From Candidatus Rariloculus versatilis (GTDB lineage: Bacteria; Pseudomonadota; Gammaproteobacteria; Steroidobacterales; Rariloculaceae), in NCBI GenBank assembly GCA_028278665.1, contig JAQAJI010000003.1, positions 1 through 40,480 of the forward strand: 40,480 nt of DNA, read 5' to 3'. The notes under the pieces are model-generated. The model did no database searches. It saw nothing but the letters and a program-made list of their open reading frames with translations, and was not told the DNA's origin. A program made the position numbers and the translations under genes. The stretch's first letter is position 1, and every line of letters begins with the position of its first letter. Below are positions 5,336 to 13,784 of this stretch, one piece after another.

Positions 5336-7747
5336 CTAGGCCGTGTTGACCTGCAAGGGCGTATGCGACTGCTCGCGGCCGGACGCGGCGTTGACGATCA
5401 TGTCGGTAGTAACCGGCGTACGATTGAAATAGTGTCCACCGAGCGCGTCGGAAATCGCGCTCAGCAACGCCGCGGCGGCACAGCCCTGCACGGGCTCGCC
5501 GACACCCTTGGCGCCGATCGGATTCTGCGGGTCGGCGGTGCCGACTGCGGCCGAAGTCATCGTCGCCGCACTGTCCAGATAGGACGGCGGACCGGACTGC
5601 TGCAAGCCGATGTTGCCTGGCAGACCGGTCTGCGGATCGTAGATGTGCCGTTCGGAAACCGCGAGACCGAAGCCCATCACGGCGCCGCCCTTGACCTGCG
5701 TCTCGAGTCCGGCCGGATGAATGACCGTGCCGCAATCGGCGACTCCAAGATAGTCGAGGATGTCGTACTTGCCGGTCTCCAGATCAAGCTCGATCTCGAT
5801 GAAGCCCGCGGCCAGCGCCGCCACGGTGCCGCTGTGTTCCATGTTGTCCTTCGCAACGCCGACGAGGCCCGTGCCCGCGACGCCCGTCGCCGCGGCGCTG
5901 GTCATGGGATTCAGATCGTCGGGAACCTCATGGCCGGAGTATTTGCCGCCGAGTTCGATCGCGCGTTGCGCCGCGGCCTGGTAGGTCATGCCCTGTTCCG
6001 GGTTTTCCTTGAGGAACACACGGTGATCGCCGATGTCGTAGTCGTCGGGCTCGCCGCCGAGATCCATTGCGGCGATCTCCTTGAGTTTGGACACCGCATC
6101 CATGGCGGCCGCCCAGTTCGAGCGCGTCATCGTGAACGAGGTATTGCTGCCGAACTGGCCGAGATTCCATGGCAGATGCTTGCGGCTGTCGCCGCGCACG
6201 ACGACGCAGTCGGCCCAATCGCATTTGAGCGCCTCGGCCGCGGCTCGCGACGTGCCGGTATGCGAATAGGTGCCCAGATTGCCGACGCCGGTGTGAACGT
6301 GCAACTTGCCTTCTGGCCTCAGCACGACGAGTCCGTCGAAACCGCTGCCGCCCGCGGAGTGATAGGCCGTGCCGATGCCAAGACCGGTGACCTTCGAACC
6401 GTTGCGCTGGCCGCTGCGCGCCTTCCTCTCCTCCCAGTTGAATTCTTCGCCGCCGATATCGAGCGCATCGCCGAGATGCGCGCTGGTGACGCCGCCCTGA
6501 TTGGCGCCGTAGCGCGCCGTGCTGTCCGGAGCGTTGATGCGCCGTACGGCAAGCCGATCGACCCCGAGTTCATTGGCCGCCTTGTCCATTAGCGGCTCGA
6601 CCGCCTCGGCGATCTGGTTCTGGCCGGGGCCGCGCTGTGGTGCGCGCGGCGGCGTATTGGTCAGCACTGGCACGCCGCGGAAGCGCATCGCCGGAACCGT
6701 ATAGACGAGCGACACGGCATCGGCCGCCGACTGCCAGTCATTGAAACCGGCATTCGGGCCGTTTTCCTGAACGATGTACAGATCGACAGCCGTGACGCGC
6801 CCATCAGCGGCGAAGCCCATCTTGATCCGGCCCTGGAAGCCCGGCCGCGCCGTACCGATGGAGTATTCCTCGTTGCGCGCGATGCGCATCATCACGGGCC
6901 GGTTGTTGAGTTTCCTCGACATCAGCGCCGGCACCGCCATGATGGGATAGCCGGCGCCCTTCGAGCCGAAGCCGCCGCCGCAGTACTCCGCGATGAAGAC
7001 GAGTTCCTCGGGCGAAATGCCGATGTAACGGGCGACCGTGGGGACCGGAAAGCTCTGGCTCTGCGACGAAGCATGCAGGTGACAGCGGCCGTTCTCCCAG
7101 TAGGCCATGGCCGAACGCGGCTCCATGCAGTGGTGGGAATTGCCGCAGGTCACGAACGTCTCGTCGAGCACGAGCGCGGCGTCTGCCATCCCGGTGTCGA
7201 CATCGCCGTAGGACCATTCGCGCGCGGGCTGCCCCTCGGGAAGCTGCCCTTCCTCGACGGCCGCAAAGTCCGCCGCCGTCCATTTCAATTCCTGCAGGTC
7301 GACGCCCGAACGCAGGTCTGAGATGTAGCCGTTGGTTCTCGCATTCGGGCCGCCCGGGAACAGGCTTTGCAGCGGATCGACCGTGAACGGCAGTTCCTCG
7401 TAGTCGACGCGAATTCTCTCGAGCGCGTCTGCGGCGAGCTCCTCGGTGTCCGCGGCCACGGCCAGGATCGGCTCGCCGACGTACACGGGTTCGTTGGTCA
7501 GAATCGGATCCTGGGGTTCCGGGAAGCTCGGCACTTCGTCGGCCGTCAGGATCCCGTGCACGCCAGGCATCGCGAGCGCCTCGCTCGCATCGATGTTTGT
7601 GACTCGCGCGTGCGGCATGGGGCTCGTCAAGAGCTTCAGAAACACCATGCCGTCGCGCCGGAAGTCCTCGGAGTACCTCGCCCTACCCGTGACCTTCGCC
7701 TCGATGTCCGGAGGAGTGAAGTCCGTGCCGATCAGGTCGTACGCCAT
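5336..7747 (-). CDS. Molybdenum-cofactor (large) subunit of a xanthine-dehydrogenase-family hydroxylase
   Basis: An 803-residue catalytic subunit of normal length for the family. The N-terminal hammerhead domain opens VTGRARYSEDF. The molybdopterin-contact loop CGGGFGSK is at about residues 256-263, and the C-terminal GAKGVGEP (745-752) contains the catalytic Glu (about 751). These enzymes hydroxylate aldehydes, purines or N-heteroaromatics using water; the sequence does not reveal the substrate. There is no signal peptide, so export would depend on the Tat signal of the Fe-S partner. AAAGGAG lies 7 nt upstream of the ATG. It is the first gene of an operon that continues with the Fe-S subunit, FAD subunit, small TM protein, cytochrome b and an unknown protein. 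Confidence 0.93.
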   Translation of the reverse strand: MAYDLIGTDFTPPDIEAKVTGRARYSEDFRRDGMVFLKLLTSPMPHARVTNIDASEALAMPGVHGILTADEVPSFPEPQDPILTNEPVYVGEPILAVAADTEELAADALERIRVDYEELPFTVDPLQSLFPGGPNARTNGYISDLRSGVDLQELKWTAADFAAVEEGQLPEGQPAREWSYGDVDTGMADAALVLDETFVTCGNSHHCMEPRSAMAYWENGRCHLHASSQSQSFPVPTVARYIGISPEELVFIAEYCGGGFGSKGAGYPIMAVPALMSRKLNNRPVMMRIARNEEYSIGTARPGFQGRIKMGFAADGRVTAVDLYIVQENGPNAGFNDWQSAADAVSLVYTVPAMRFRGVPVLTNTPPRAPQRGPGQNQIAEAVEPLMDKAANELGVDRLAVRRINAPDSTARYGANQGGVTSAHLGDALDIGGEEFNWEERKARSGQRNGSKVTGLGIGTAYHSAGGSGFDGLVVLRPEGKLHVHTGVGNLGTYSHTGTSRAAAEALKCDWADCVVVRGDSRKHLPWNLGQFGSNTSFTMTRSNWAAAMDAVSKLKEIAAMDLGGEPDDYDIGDHRVFLKENPEQGMTYQAAAQRAIELGGKYSGHEVPDDLNPMTSAAATGVAGTGLVGVAKDNMEHSGTVAALAAGFIEIELDLETGKYDILDYLGVADCGTVIHPAGLETQVKGGAVMGFGLAVSERHIYDPQTGLPGNIGLQQSGPPSYLDSAATMTSAAVGTADPQNPIGAKGVGEPVQGCAAAALLSAISDALGGHYFNRTPVTTDMIVNAASGREQSHTPLQVNTA

Positions 7748-7811
7748 TGAATCTCTCCTTTGGGAATCCCCTGTGCGCGCTACGCGCTCTTAGCGCCCGC
7801 AGTTTTTTTCG

Positions 7812-7817
7812 ATCATA
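7812..7817 (-). promoter_or_regulatory. Minus-10 element candidate for the Mo-hydroxylase operon
   Basis: TATGAT on the minus strand lies 64 nt before the large-subunit ATG. A run of seven A and a G/C-rich hairpin (GCGC-TAAGA-GCGC) fall in the resulting leader. No good -35 box is found at 16-18 nt, so an activator may be required. Confidence 0.35.
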
Positions 7818-8021
7818 CCCCAAGAGGCGCCGGAAATGGGAAACCGTAACGGGACCGCGCCCGTTGGTGGCGCGCCTGGGAAGCGATCCTGCGGCGTACG
7901 GCCAGAAACACGCGGGCGGGCGCCTCACCGGTCTCGGTGCGACACGGGACTTTCACCACGGGCTGCCAGGAGCCTGCGCCACAGGAATTCGCGGCTGCAA
8001 ATCCGCGCTCATCCGCCCGTT

Positions 8022-8079
8022 CGCACGATCGATTTCGTCAAATATGGCTCGATATTCTCCTCGATCGATCGATTGTGCG
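8022..8079. repeat. Long nested inverted repeat
   Basis: CGCACGATCGAT (8022-8033) pairs with ATCGATTGTGCG (8068-8079) with one mismatch. Nested inside, AATAT (8041-8045) pairs with ATATT (8052-8056). It lies about 50 nt past the esterase stop and about 200 nt upstream of the Mo-operon promoter candidate, so it could be an RNA hairpin ending the esterase transcript or a DNA operator. No T-run follows it on the minus strand. Confidence 0.6.
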
Positions 8080-8127
8080 GACGGCGATAGCGAATTTTCG
8101 CTCTTGCGACTTCCTGCGGCGCAGGCT

Positions 8128-9234
8128 CTAGCGCAAGGTCCTGGACAGGAACGGCAGGCTCACGTCCATCCGGTGGTCGATGCCCGAATGCGTGCCGTCG
8201 AACTCCTCGTAACGATGTTCGACGCCGTGCTCGGCAAGCCGCCTGGAGAGGATGCGGCTGCCGTAATGCAGCCGGTACTGATCGCGCCACCCGCAGTCGA
8301 TGTAGATGCCCTTGAGCGTACGCAGATTCTTGGCGTAGCGTCCAACCAGGTTGATCGGGTCGTGCGCAAGCCAGCGCCGCCAGCGCGCGGCGATGAGTTC
8401 TCCGGTCTCCAGATCGAACGGCAGCCTGAACCCGTTCGGCGCATCGGGATCGGGATCGTAGGTCGCGGCCATGCACAGGTTCATCAGGCAATACCCTTCT
8501 GCACGGTTCAGGACGCTCTTCTTCCAGACATGCGCGAGAAAGCGCGCGACCCGGCCGTCGTCGATGCCCGGGGTGCCGTTCGCCGCTATCGATTCTGCCT
8601 CGTGCGGTCCCGCCTTGAGCGGCGGCTTGCGGAACTTCGCGAGCGCGTCGAGGGTATTGGGCCAGTCGCAACGGTAGATGAAGTCGAAATAGGCGTCGCC
8701 GGAGTGATTGGCGATTGCGCCCCAGTACCGGGCGTACTTCATCGCGTGCAGCATTGCCCCGTAACCGCCGGACGACTTGCCGAAGCAACCGCGGTGCTCG
8801 CGCTCGGCCAGCGTCCTGAACTGCGAATCGATGAGCGGCACGAGTTCGCGCGTGAGGTAGTCGGCATACCGCCCGATCGCGCTCGAGTTCACGTACTGAT
8901 TGCCGCCAAGTGCCGTGAAACAGTCCGGGAAGACGATGATGCACGGACTCATCCGGCGCCCGTGGATCAGGCGCGCCGCGCGTTCGGGCACGTTCTCGTC
9001 GAAGCCCCGCCAGTTCGTGTGCGACTTGCCGCTGCCCGTGTACCCTACGAGATCGAACAGCACGGGGAAACGCCTTCCGGCGCCGCGCCCGGCCTGCCGG
9101 TCGTACTGCGGTGGCAGCCAGACGTCGTGGCGGCGCAGGTGCGGGTCGCCGAGCGGGTTGTCTGCCAGAATCCGCGACTCGTGCTCGAGCGTCACGACTC
9201 GCCCTTCGGGCCATGCCGGCCGTTTGATCGCCAT
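8128..9234 (-). CDS. Alpha/beta-hydrolase, esterase-D / enterochelin-esterase-like
   Basis: A 368-residue putative esterase. I start at 9234 because GGAG lies 5 nt before this ATG; the track starts 15 nt earlier. The nucleophile elbow GKSSGGYGAM gives the Ser, the acid is probably in DCGWRDQYRLHYG, and the catalytic His is in DGTHSGIDHR near the C-terminus, in the order expected for the fold. SPCIIVFPDCF precedes the elbow as in the esterase-D (DUF3327/PF00756) group. There is no clear signal peptide, so it is likely cytoplasmic. The neighbouring acyl ligase is 169 nt upstream on the same strand, so ester hydrolysis followed or preceded by CoA activation of an acid is plausible but unproven. 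Confidence 0.82.
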   Translation of the reverse strand: MAIKRPAWPEGRVVTLEHESRILADNPLGDPHLRRHDVWLPPQYDRQAGRGAGRRFPVLFDLVGYTGSGKSHTNWRGFDENVPERAARLIHGRRMSPCIIVFPDCFTALGGNQYVNSSAIGRYADYLTRELVPLIDSQFRTLAEREHRGCFGKSSGGYGAMLHAMKYARYWGAIANHSGDAYFDFIYRCDWPNTLDALAKFRKPPLKAGPHEAESIAANGTPGIDDGRVARFLAHVWKKSVLNRAEGYCLMNLCMAATYDPDPDAPNGFRLPFDLETGELIAARWRRWLAHDPINLVGRYAKNLRTLKGIYIDCGWRDQYRLHYGSRILSRRLAEHGVEHRYEEFDGTHSGIDHRMDVSLPFLSRTLR

Positions 9235-9403
9235 ACTTTCTCCGCACACCCCCGGTCGCCGCGGATTCTACCCGCGCGCCGGACCGCGGTCAGCACACTC
9301 AGGCCGCGCAGTTGCCAGTTGCAGTGTGGCCGCGCAACGAACCGGCGCGAGTGGAAACGGCCGCTCGGGATCGTGCCGCACGCGGACGTTCCCGAAACAC
9401 TCG

Positions 9404-10969
9404 CTACTGCCGCAACCGCTCCCTGAGCGCGAGACGGTTGATCTTGTTCGTTCGGGTCTTCGGCAGCGAATCCACGAAGTGGACCTCGACCGGACGCTTG
9501 TACTTGACCATAGCCGTGCGGCAATAGTCGAAGAACTCCTCCTTTTCCATCTGCTGACCGCCGTCGAGCACGACGAACGCAACCACGACTTCGCCGAGCC
9601 GCGCGTCCGGTTTGCCGACCGTCGCCGCTTCGCGAATCTTCGGGTGGTTGAACAGCAGCTCGTCGACATCGCGCGGATAGACGTTGAAGCCGCCGACGAG
9701 CACCATGTCCTTCTTGCGGTCGACGAGATACAGGAACTCGCCGTCGACGTAGCCGATGTCCCCGGTATACAGCCAGCTGTCGCGCAATGCCTGTGCGGTC
9801 TCCCCGGGATTGTTGAAGTAGCGCTGCATGAGCTGCGGACCGCGGACGCGAACTTCACCGGCTTCGCCGGCAGGAAGTACCGTGGCGCCCTCGTCGAGGT
9901 CGACGACCTCAATCTCGGTCTCCGGCACCGGATTGCCGACGGACAGGAGCCTGCGCTCGTCGTCGTGGGGGTTCAGGCAGAACGGAGCGCCCTCCGACAT
10001 GCCCCATCCCTCGAGCAACGGGCAACCGGTGCGTTCGAGCCACTCCCGGTGCAGATCCTCCGGACAGGGAGCGCCACCGGACAGGCAGTACTTCAGCGAC
10101 GAAAGGTCCGCACCGTCGAACTTGGCGCTTGCGAGCAACCCCATGTAGATCGGGGCCGGACCGCCGGCGAAGACGGTGACCCGGTGGTCGTGCAAGCCTG
10201 CGACGACCTTGTCTGGCTCGTACTTCGAGATCATGACGAGCGTGCTTCTGGCGAATATGGGAACCCAGGCCGCATAGCCCAGCCCCCAAATGTGGAACAT
10301 CGGCGCGACGTTCAGAAAACGCTCCGCCCCGGGCTCGAGCGGCCAGACCGAGACATGCTGCAGCAGCGACCAGACCAGACCGCGGTGCGAGTGGTCCACG
10401 CCTTTCGGGATTCCGGTCGACCCCCCGGTGAAGATCAGCAGCGCCGGATCGTCGGGGCCCGGCAGTTCGGACGGCGTGCCGTCAAGACCTGCATCGGCAG
10501 TCCATTCGGCGATATCGACGTGGTCCGGCGCCATGCAGACCGGGTCGGCGATTCCGAAGTGCGATGTAATCGTCCGGGCCTTGTCGAGCATTCCGGCATC
10601 GCAGATCACGGCGGCGGGATCGACGCTCGCAAGCGTCTTTTTGAGTTCGGGCGGCGTGAAGAACGGGTTGACCGGCGCTACCTGGGCACCGGCGCTCATG
10701 GCGGCCATGAGCGCGACGTCCATTTCGATCGAGTTCGGCATCATGATGATGACGCGGCCGCCGCTGACGCCGCGTTCCCTGAGCAATTCGTCGAGACCGT
10801 TGACGGCACGGCCGAACTCCGCGTAGGTGATCCGGCGCTCCTCCTGTATGACAGCGGTCACGTCGGGCGAGAGTTCCACGGCCTCGCGCAGCATGTGCAC
10901 CAGGCTCGGGTGTTGCGGCAAATCCGGATCGGTGCGCTTTCTAGCGCCTATGCGGGACGGCGTGCTCAT
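9404..10969 (-). CDS. AMP-forming acyl-CoA synthetase / ligase
   Basis: A 521-residue ANL-superfamily ligase that activates a carboxylic acid as acyl-AMP and transfers it to CoA. The phosphate-binding loop is FTGGSTGIPKGV, the adenylate motif is EGWGMSEGAP, the hinge region is YTGDIGYVDGEFLYLVDRKKDM, and the catalytic Lys lies in LPKTRTNKINR at the C-terminus. Length is normal. The start MSTPSRIG overlaps the stop of the transporter gene in an ATGA junction; the track's longer version (to 11542) runs through the transporter and is spurious. The acid activated is unknown; medium- or long-chain and aromatic acids are all possible. Confidence 0.9.
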   Translation of the reverse strand: MSTPSRIGARKRTDPDLPQHPSLVHMLREAVELSPDVTAVIQEERRITYAEFGRAVNGLDELLRERGVSGGRVIIMMPNSIEMDVALMAAMSAGAQVAPVNPFFTPPELKKTLASVDPAAVICDAGMLDKARTITSHFGIADPVCMAPDHVDIAEWTADAGLDGTPSELPGPDDPALLIFTGGSTGIPKGVDHSHRGLVWSLLQHVSVWPLEPGAERFLNVAPMFHIWGLGYAAWVPIFARSTLVMISKYEPDKVVAGLHDHRVTVFAGGPAPIYMGLLASAKFDGADLSSLKYCLSGGAPCPEDLHREWLERTGCPLLEGWGMSEGAPFCLNPHDDERRLLSVGNPVPETEIEVVDLDEGATVLPAGEAGEVRVRGPQLMQRYFNNPGETAQALRDSWLYTGDIGYVDGEFLYLVDRKKDMVLVGGFNVYPRDVDELLFNHPKIREAATVGKPDARLGEVVVAFVVLDGGQQMEKEEFFDYCRTAMVKYKRPVEVHFVDSLPKTRTNKINRLALRERLRQ

Positions 10970-12252
10970 GCCGATGCGATGAATTCGGAAACGGTCTGCC
11001 AGCCGATCCATGAAAAGAACCCGAGCACGGCAACGAGCGCGACGCTCGTCGCCGGGCGGTTGCGAAACGCCGTCCCCACCCAGCTCGCGCGGCCGTTGAA
11101 GATCAGGAGCACCAACGCGAGCACGGGAAAGAACAACGCACCGGTCACGGTGTAGAGCAACTGAACCTGGCGAAAACTGCTGAAGAGTCCGATCATCGGC
11201 ACGAGCGCGATGAGCACGAGATAGGCGCGGTACGGCGCCGCTCGCGTATCGACCGGGTCGCGCACGGCAGCGTCGTCGGAGCGGCGCAGGAGTCGCCAGC
11301 AGTCCGCGAAAAGGTACGGCACGCTCTGCCAGACGCCGAGCAGGCTGCTGAGCACCGCGCCGACCGTGCCGACCAGGAACAGCCACTTGCCCCATGCGCC
11401 CAGCGACTCCTCGAGCCGGTTCGAAAGATCCACGAGCAGGTCCGCGCCGCCGCCTTGCACCGTGATGGTGCTGCCGACGATGACCATCGCGATACCGAAG
11501 ACCGCCGTCATGAGATAGCCGGTGCCGAGATCGATGCGGCAAACAGGCAGGTCCGACTGCTGCGTGAGCCCCTCCTCACGCAGCCAGTAGCCGTAGCAGA
11601 GCACCGTCAGGGTGCCGCCGACTCCGCCGATCAGCGCAATCGTCCAGGTGAACCCCTCACTGCCGATGTCCGGAATTCGCGGGACGAACAGACCCTGCAG
11701 GACGGCGGCCGTACCGGGCCAGACCGCGATGGCGGTGGCGACCACGGTCACGAACATGACCGCAATACACACCCGCATCACCTTGTCGAAGAGCGCATAA
11801 CCGCCCTTGAGGACCAGGAGTACGCCGGCGACACCCGAGATCATGCCGAAAACGATCTTGCCGGTTTCGGCGTTCGCGAACACCGGGATCGCCGCGTGCA
11901 GGGCGACGCCCGAGGCACTCATCTGGGCCGAACCCACGAAGAACGACCACAGCAGCAGGTACGGCAGAAAAACCCAGATGGCGGCGGAGCCGAGCTTGCC
12001 GACGGCGCCCTCGAGCAGCGTCTCGCCCGTGGCCAGTTGCCAGCGCGCGATCCCTTCGGTGACGACAAACTTCAGAAACGCACCGACGAGCACGGCCCAG
12101 AGCACCGCGGGACCGAGGAGGCTGCCGACGAAACTCCCCGTGGCAAGATCGCCGCCGCCGACGCCCGTGGCGGCGAGCAGCAGGCCGGGCCCGATCATGA
12201 GGATCCATGGCGGGCGTCGCGACGGGCGCGCCTGTGCGTCAGCTCCGGTCAA
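10966..12252 (-). CDS. Nramp-family-related membrane transporter lacking the DPGN motif
   Basis: A 428-residue polytopic membrane protein with about 11-12 hydrophobic helices. It belongs to the Nramp (SLC11)-related group by its opening GPGLLLAATGVGGGD and overall layout. Canonical Nramp proteins carry a DPGN metal site in the first helix; here the equivalent helix reads GVGGGD (residues 30-35), a variant known in uncharacterised bacterial relatives, so classical Mn/Fe transport should not be assumed. It starts at TTG with GGGAG 6 nt upstream. The 4-nt overlap with the acyl ligase gene indicates translational coupling and hints that the cargo could be linked to the ligase reaction. Confidence 0.82.
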   Translation of the reverse strand: MTGADAQARPSRRPPWILMIGPGLLLAATGVGGGDLATGSFVGSLLGPAVLWAVLVGAFLKFVVTEGIARWQLATGETLLEGAVGKLGSAAIWVFLPYLLLWSFFVGSAQMSASGVALHAAIPVFANAETGKIVFGMISGVAGVLLVLKGGYALFDKVMRVCIAVMFVTVVATAIAVWPGTAAVLQGLFVPRIPDIGSEGFTWTIALIGGVGGTLTVLCYGYWLREEGLTQQSDLPVCRIDLGTGYLMTAVFGIAMVIVGSTITVQGGGADLLVDLSNRLEESLGAWGKWLFLVGTVGAVLSSLLGVWQSVPYLFADCWRLLRRSDDAAVRDPVDTRAAPYRAYLVLIALVPMIGLFSSFRQVQLLYTVTGALFFPVLALVLLIFNGRASWVGTAFRNRPATSVALVAVLGFFSWIGWQTVSEFIASA

Positions 12253-12392
12253 TCCCCGCTCCCGCCATGTCCGGCCCGATTGCCGGCCGCGAGCTTAGCA
12301 CAGGCTCCAGCGCCCCGAGCGGCCCCGGAATGCAAGCCGAACTCCACGCCGCGCAAGGTACGAGGCGGCGGGCAACGGTGCTGCCGTGCAAA

Positions 12393-13406
12393 TTACCAGC
12401 GGTCGAAATTGGGGCCGAGATCAAGCCCCATCGCCTCGTCGTAGTAACGCAGCGTGGCGCTTCTGGGAGCCGCCGCCGCATCGGTGCGGTCGAGGTCGTC
12501 GGAGTCTATCGCGACATCGCAGGCACCAAGGTTGTCGATAAGTTGTTCCATCGTCCTCGGACCGATGATCGGGGCAGTCACACCAGGCTGCGCGGCGTTC
12601 CAGGCGAGCGCAAGCTGCGACGCAGTGCAGCCCTTGTCGCGCGCGTGTGCGACGTGTGCTTGCACAACGTCCCAGGCGGCCGGCGTCACGGGCCGGCCGA
12701 AGTTGTCCTTGCCGCCCTGCCAGCGGCCCTCGGTGCCGATGTCGTCGCGCGCGTACTTGCCGCTCAGGAGACCGCCGCACAGCGGTCCCCAGGGGAGCAC
12801 CGCCACCCCGAAGCTCTGCGCCGCGGGCAGGACTTCGCGCTCGGCGGTGCGATCGAGCAGGTGATAGCTGCACTGCTCGCTGACGAAGCGGTTGAGTCCG
12901 AACTCCTTCGCCGCCCAGAGCGACTCGACGATCTTCCAGCCCGGAAACATGCTCGTGCCGATGTAACGCACCTTGCCGGAGCGGATCAGGTCGTCGAGCG
13001 CACGCAACGTCTCGTCAATCGGGATGTCCGACTGCGAGCGGTGCAGTTGATAGAGGTCGATCCAGTCCGTGCCGAGGCGCTCGAGCGAAGCCTCGCACGC
13101 CCGGATCAGGTGGCGCCGGCTCAGGCCCCGTGCGTTCGGATCGTCGCGATCCAGCGGGAAAAAAGCTTTCGTCGCCAGAACCGTGCGCTCCCTTCTGCCG
13201 TTGCCGGCGAGCGCCTTGCCGACGATCCGCTCGGTTTCGCCGGCCGAATAGGCGTCAGCCGTGTCGATGAAGTTGATGCCTTCGTCGAGCGCGCGCTCGA
13301 TGATCGGAATCGACTCCGCCTCGCCGGTCTTCCGGCCGAACATCATCGTGCCGAGACAAAGCGGGCTGACCTTGACGCCGGTGCGCCCGAGGTTGCGGTA
13401 TTGCAA
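12393..13406 (-). CDS. Aldo/keto reductase
   Basis: A 337-residue NADPH-dependent (beta/alpha)8 reductase. I choose the TTG at 13406, preceded by AAGGA at 4 nt, because the product then begins MQYRNLGRTGVKVSPL, the usual start of the family; the track extends 132 nt further without homology. The catalytic tetrad is visible: Asp48 and Tyr53 in FIDTADAYSAGETE, Lys80 in LATKAF and His122 in LYQLHRSQ. The C-terminal cofactor region has APIIGPRTMEQL. The substrate is unknown. It is divergent from vapBC, with about 140 bp between the two starts. Confidence 0.92.
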   Translation of the reverse strand: MQYRNLGRTGVKVSPLCLGTMMFGRKTGEAESIPIIERALDEGINFIDTADAYSAGETERIVGKALAGNGRRERTVLATKAFFPLDRDDPNARGLSRRHLIRACEASLERLGTDWIDLYQLHRSQSDIPIDETLRALDDLIRSGKVRYIGTSMFPGWKIVESLWAAKEFGLNRFVSEQCSYHLLDRTAEREVLPAAQSFGVAVLPWGPLCGGLLSGKYARDDIGTEGRWQGGKDNFGRPVTPAAWDVVQAHVAHARDKGCTASQLALAWNAAQPGVTAPIIGPRTMEQLIDNLGACDVAIDSDDLDRTDAAAAPRSATLRYYDEAMGLDLGPNFDRW

Positions 13407-13512
13407 TGTGTCCTTCCTTCGGTCCTGTCGTGTCGCTGTATGGATCCCCCGAACCTGCCTCCAATATGAGTCGGTCGGCTGCCGTGTCAAGTAGACGACG
13501 TTCGTGCAGCGC

Positions 13513-13541
13513 TTGACATGTGAAAAACATGATTTCATGCT
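13513..13541 (+). promoter_or_regulatory. vapBC promoter
   Basis: TTGACA (13513-13518), a 17-nt spacer and CATGCT (13536-13541), just before the antitoxin gene. The -35 box is a perfect consensus match and the -10 box is poor. Confidence 0.5.
13528..13539. promoter_or_regulatory. Palindromic operator candidate for VapB autoregulation
   Basis: CATGA-TT-TCATG is a perfect inverted repeat overlapping the -10 element, and a third CATG occurs at 13517-13520. This is the expected type and place of site for an autorepressing ribbon-helix-helix antitoxin or its complex with the toxin. Confidence 0.5.
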
Positions 13542-13547
13542 GAGCTA

Positions 13548-13784
13548 ATGACAACGATGCTTCAAATTCGCAACGTGCCGGATAGCTTGCACCGGCGCCT
13601 GAAGGCTCGCGCAGCGTTGGAAGGTATTTCGATGTCTCTTTTTATCCTTCGAGAAATCGAGCGGGCCCTGTCGCGACCGAGCCGCAGGGAACTGATCGAG
13701 GCTGTTCAGGGTCAACCTGAAGTCGAACTTGATCTCTCGCCCGCGCAGATCCTTCACGAGGAACGCAGCGCGAGAGGTCGGTAG
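13548..13784 (+). CDS. VapB/FitA-type ribbon-helix-helix antitoxin
   Basis: A 78-residue protein whose N-terminal half (MLQIRNVPDSLHRRLKARAA) is the Arc/MetJ-like ribbon-helix-helix DNA-binding domain of FitA-type antitoxins, followed by a flexible C-terminal part that would wrap the toxin. Translation may begin at the first ATG or at the internal ATG four codons on (MLQIRNV). The stop TAG is directly followed by the ATG of the toxin gene, so the two are coupled. It should neutralise the PIN-domain toxin and repress its own promoter through the palindrome at 13528-13539. Confidence 0.9.
   Translation: MTTMLQIRNVPDSLHRRLKARAALEGISMSLFILREIERALSRPSRRELIEAVQGQPEVELDLSPAQILHEERSARGR

Larger units (their letters stand above)
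7748..8127. other. 380-bp intergenic region upstream of the Mo-hydroxylase operon
   Basis: No convincing gene is seen. It holds the ribosome binding site, leader hairpin and -10 candidate of the Mo-hydroxylase operon at the left, and a long imperfect inverted repeat near 8022-8079 beyond the 3' end of the esterase gene. The run GCAGTTTTTTT (7799-7809) next to GCGCT/AGCGC would look like a terminator on the plus strand, but no plus-strand gene feeds it. Confidence 0.6.

Noticed and set aside
7783-7809. Plus-strand intrinsic terminator (GCGCT/AGCGC followed by T7)
   Set aside because: No plus-strand gene lies upstream to use it; it falls in the leader of the minus-strand operon.
8900-11155. 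751-residue plus-strand ORF
   Set aside because: It is antisense to the acyl ligase, whose motifs and coupling to the transporter are clear.
13407-13538. N-terminal extension of the aldo/keto reductase
   Set aside because: The extension overlaps the vapBC promoter and lacks homology; the TTG with AAGGA gives the normal family N-terminus.
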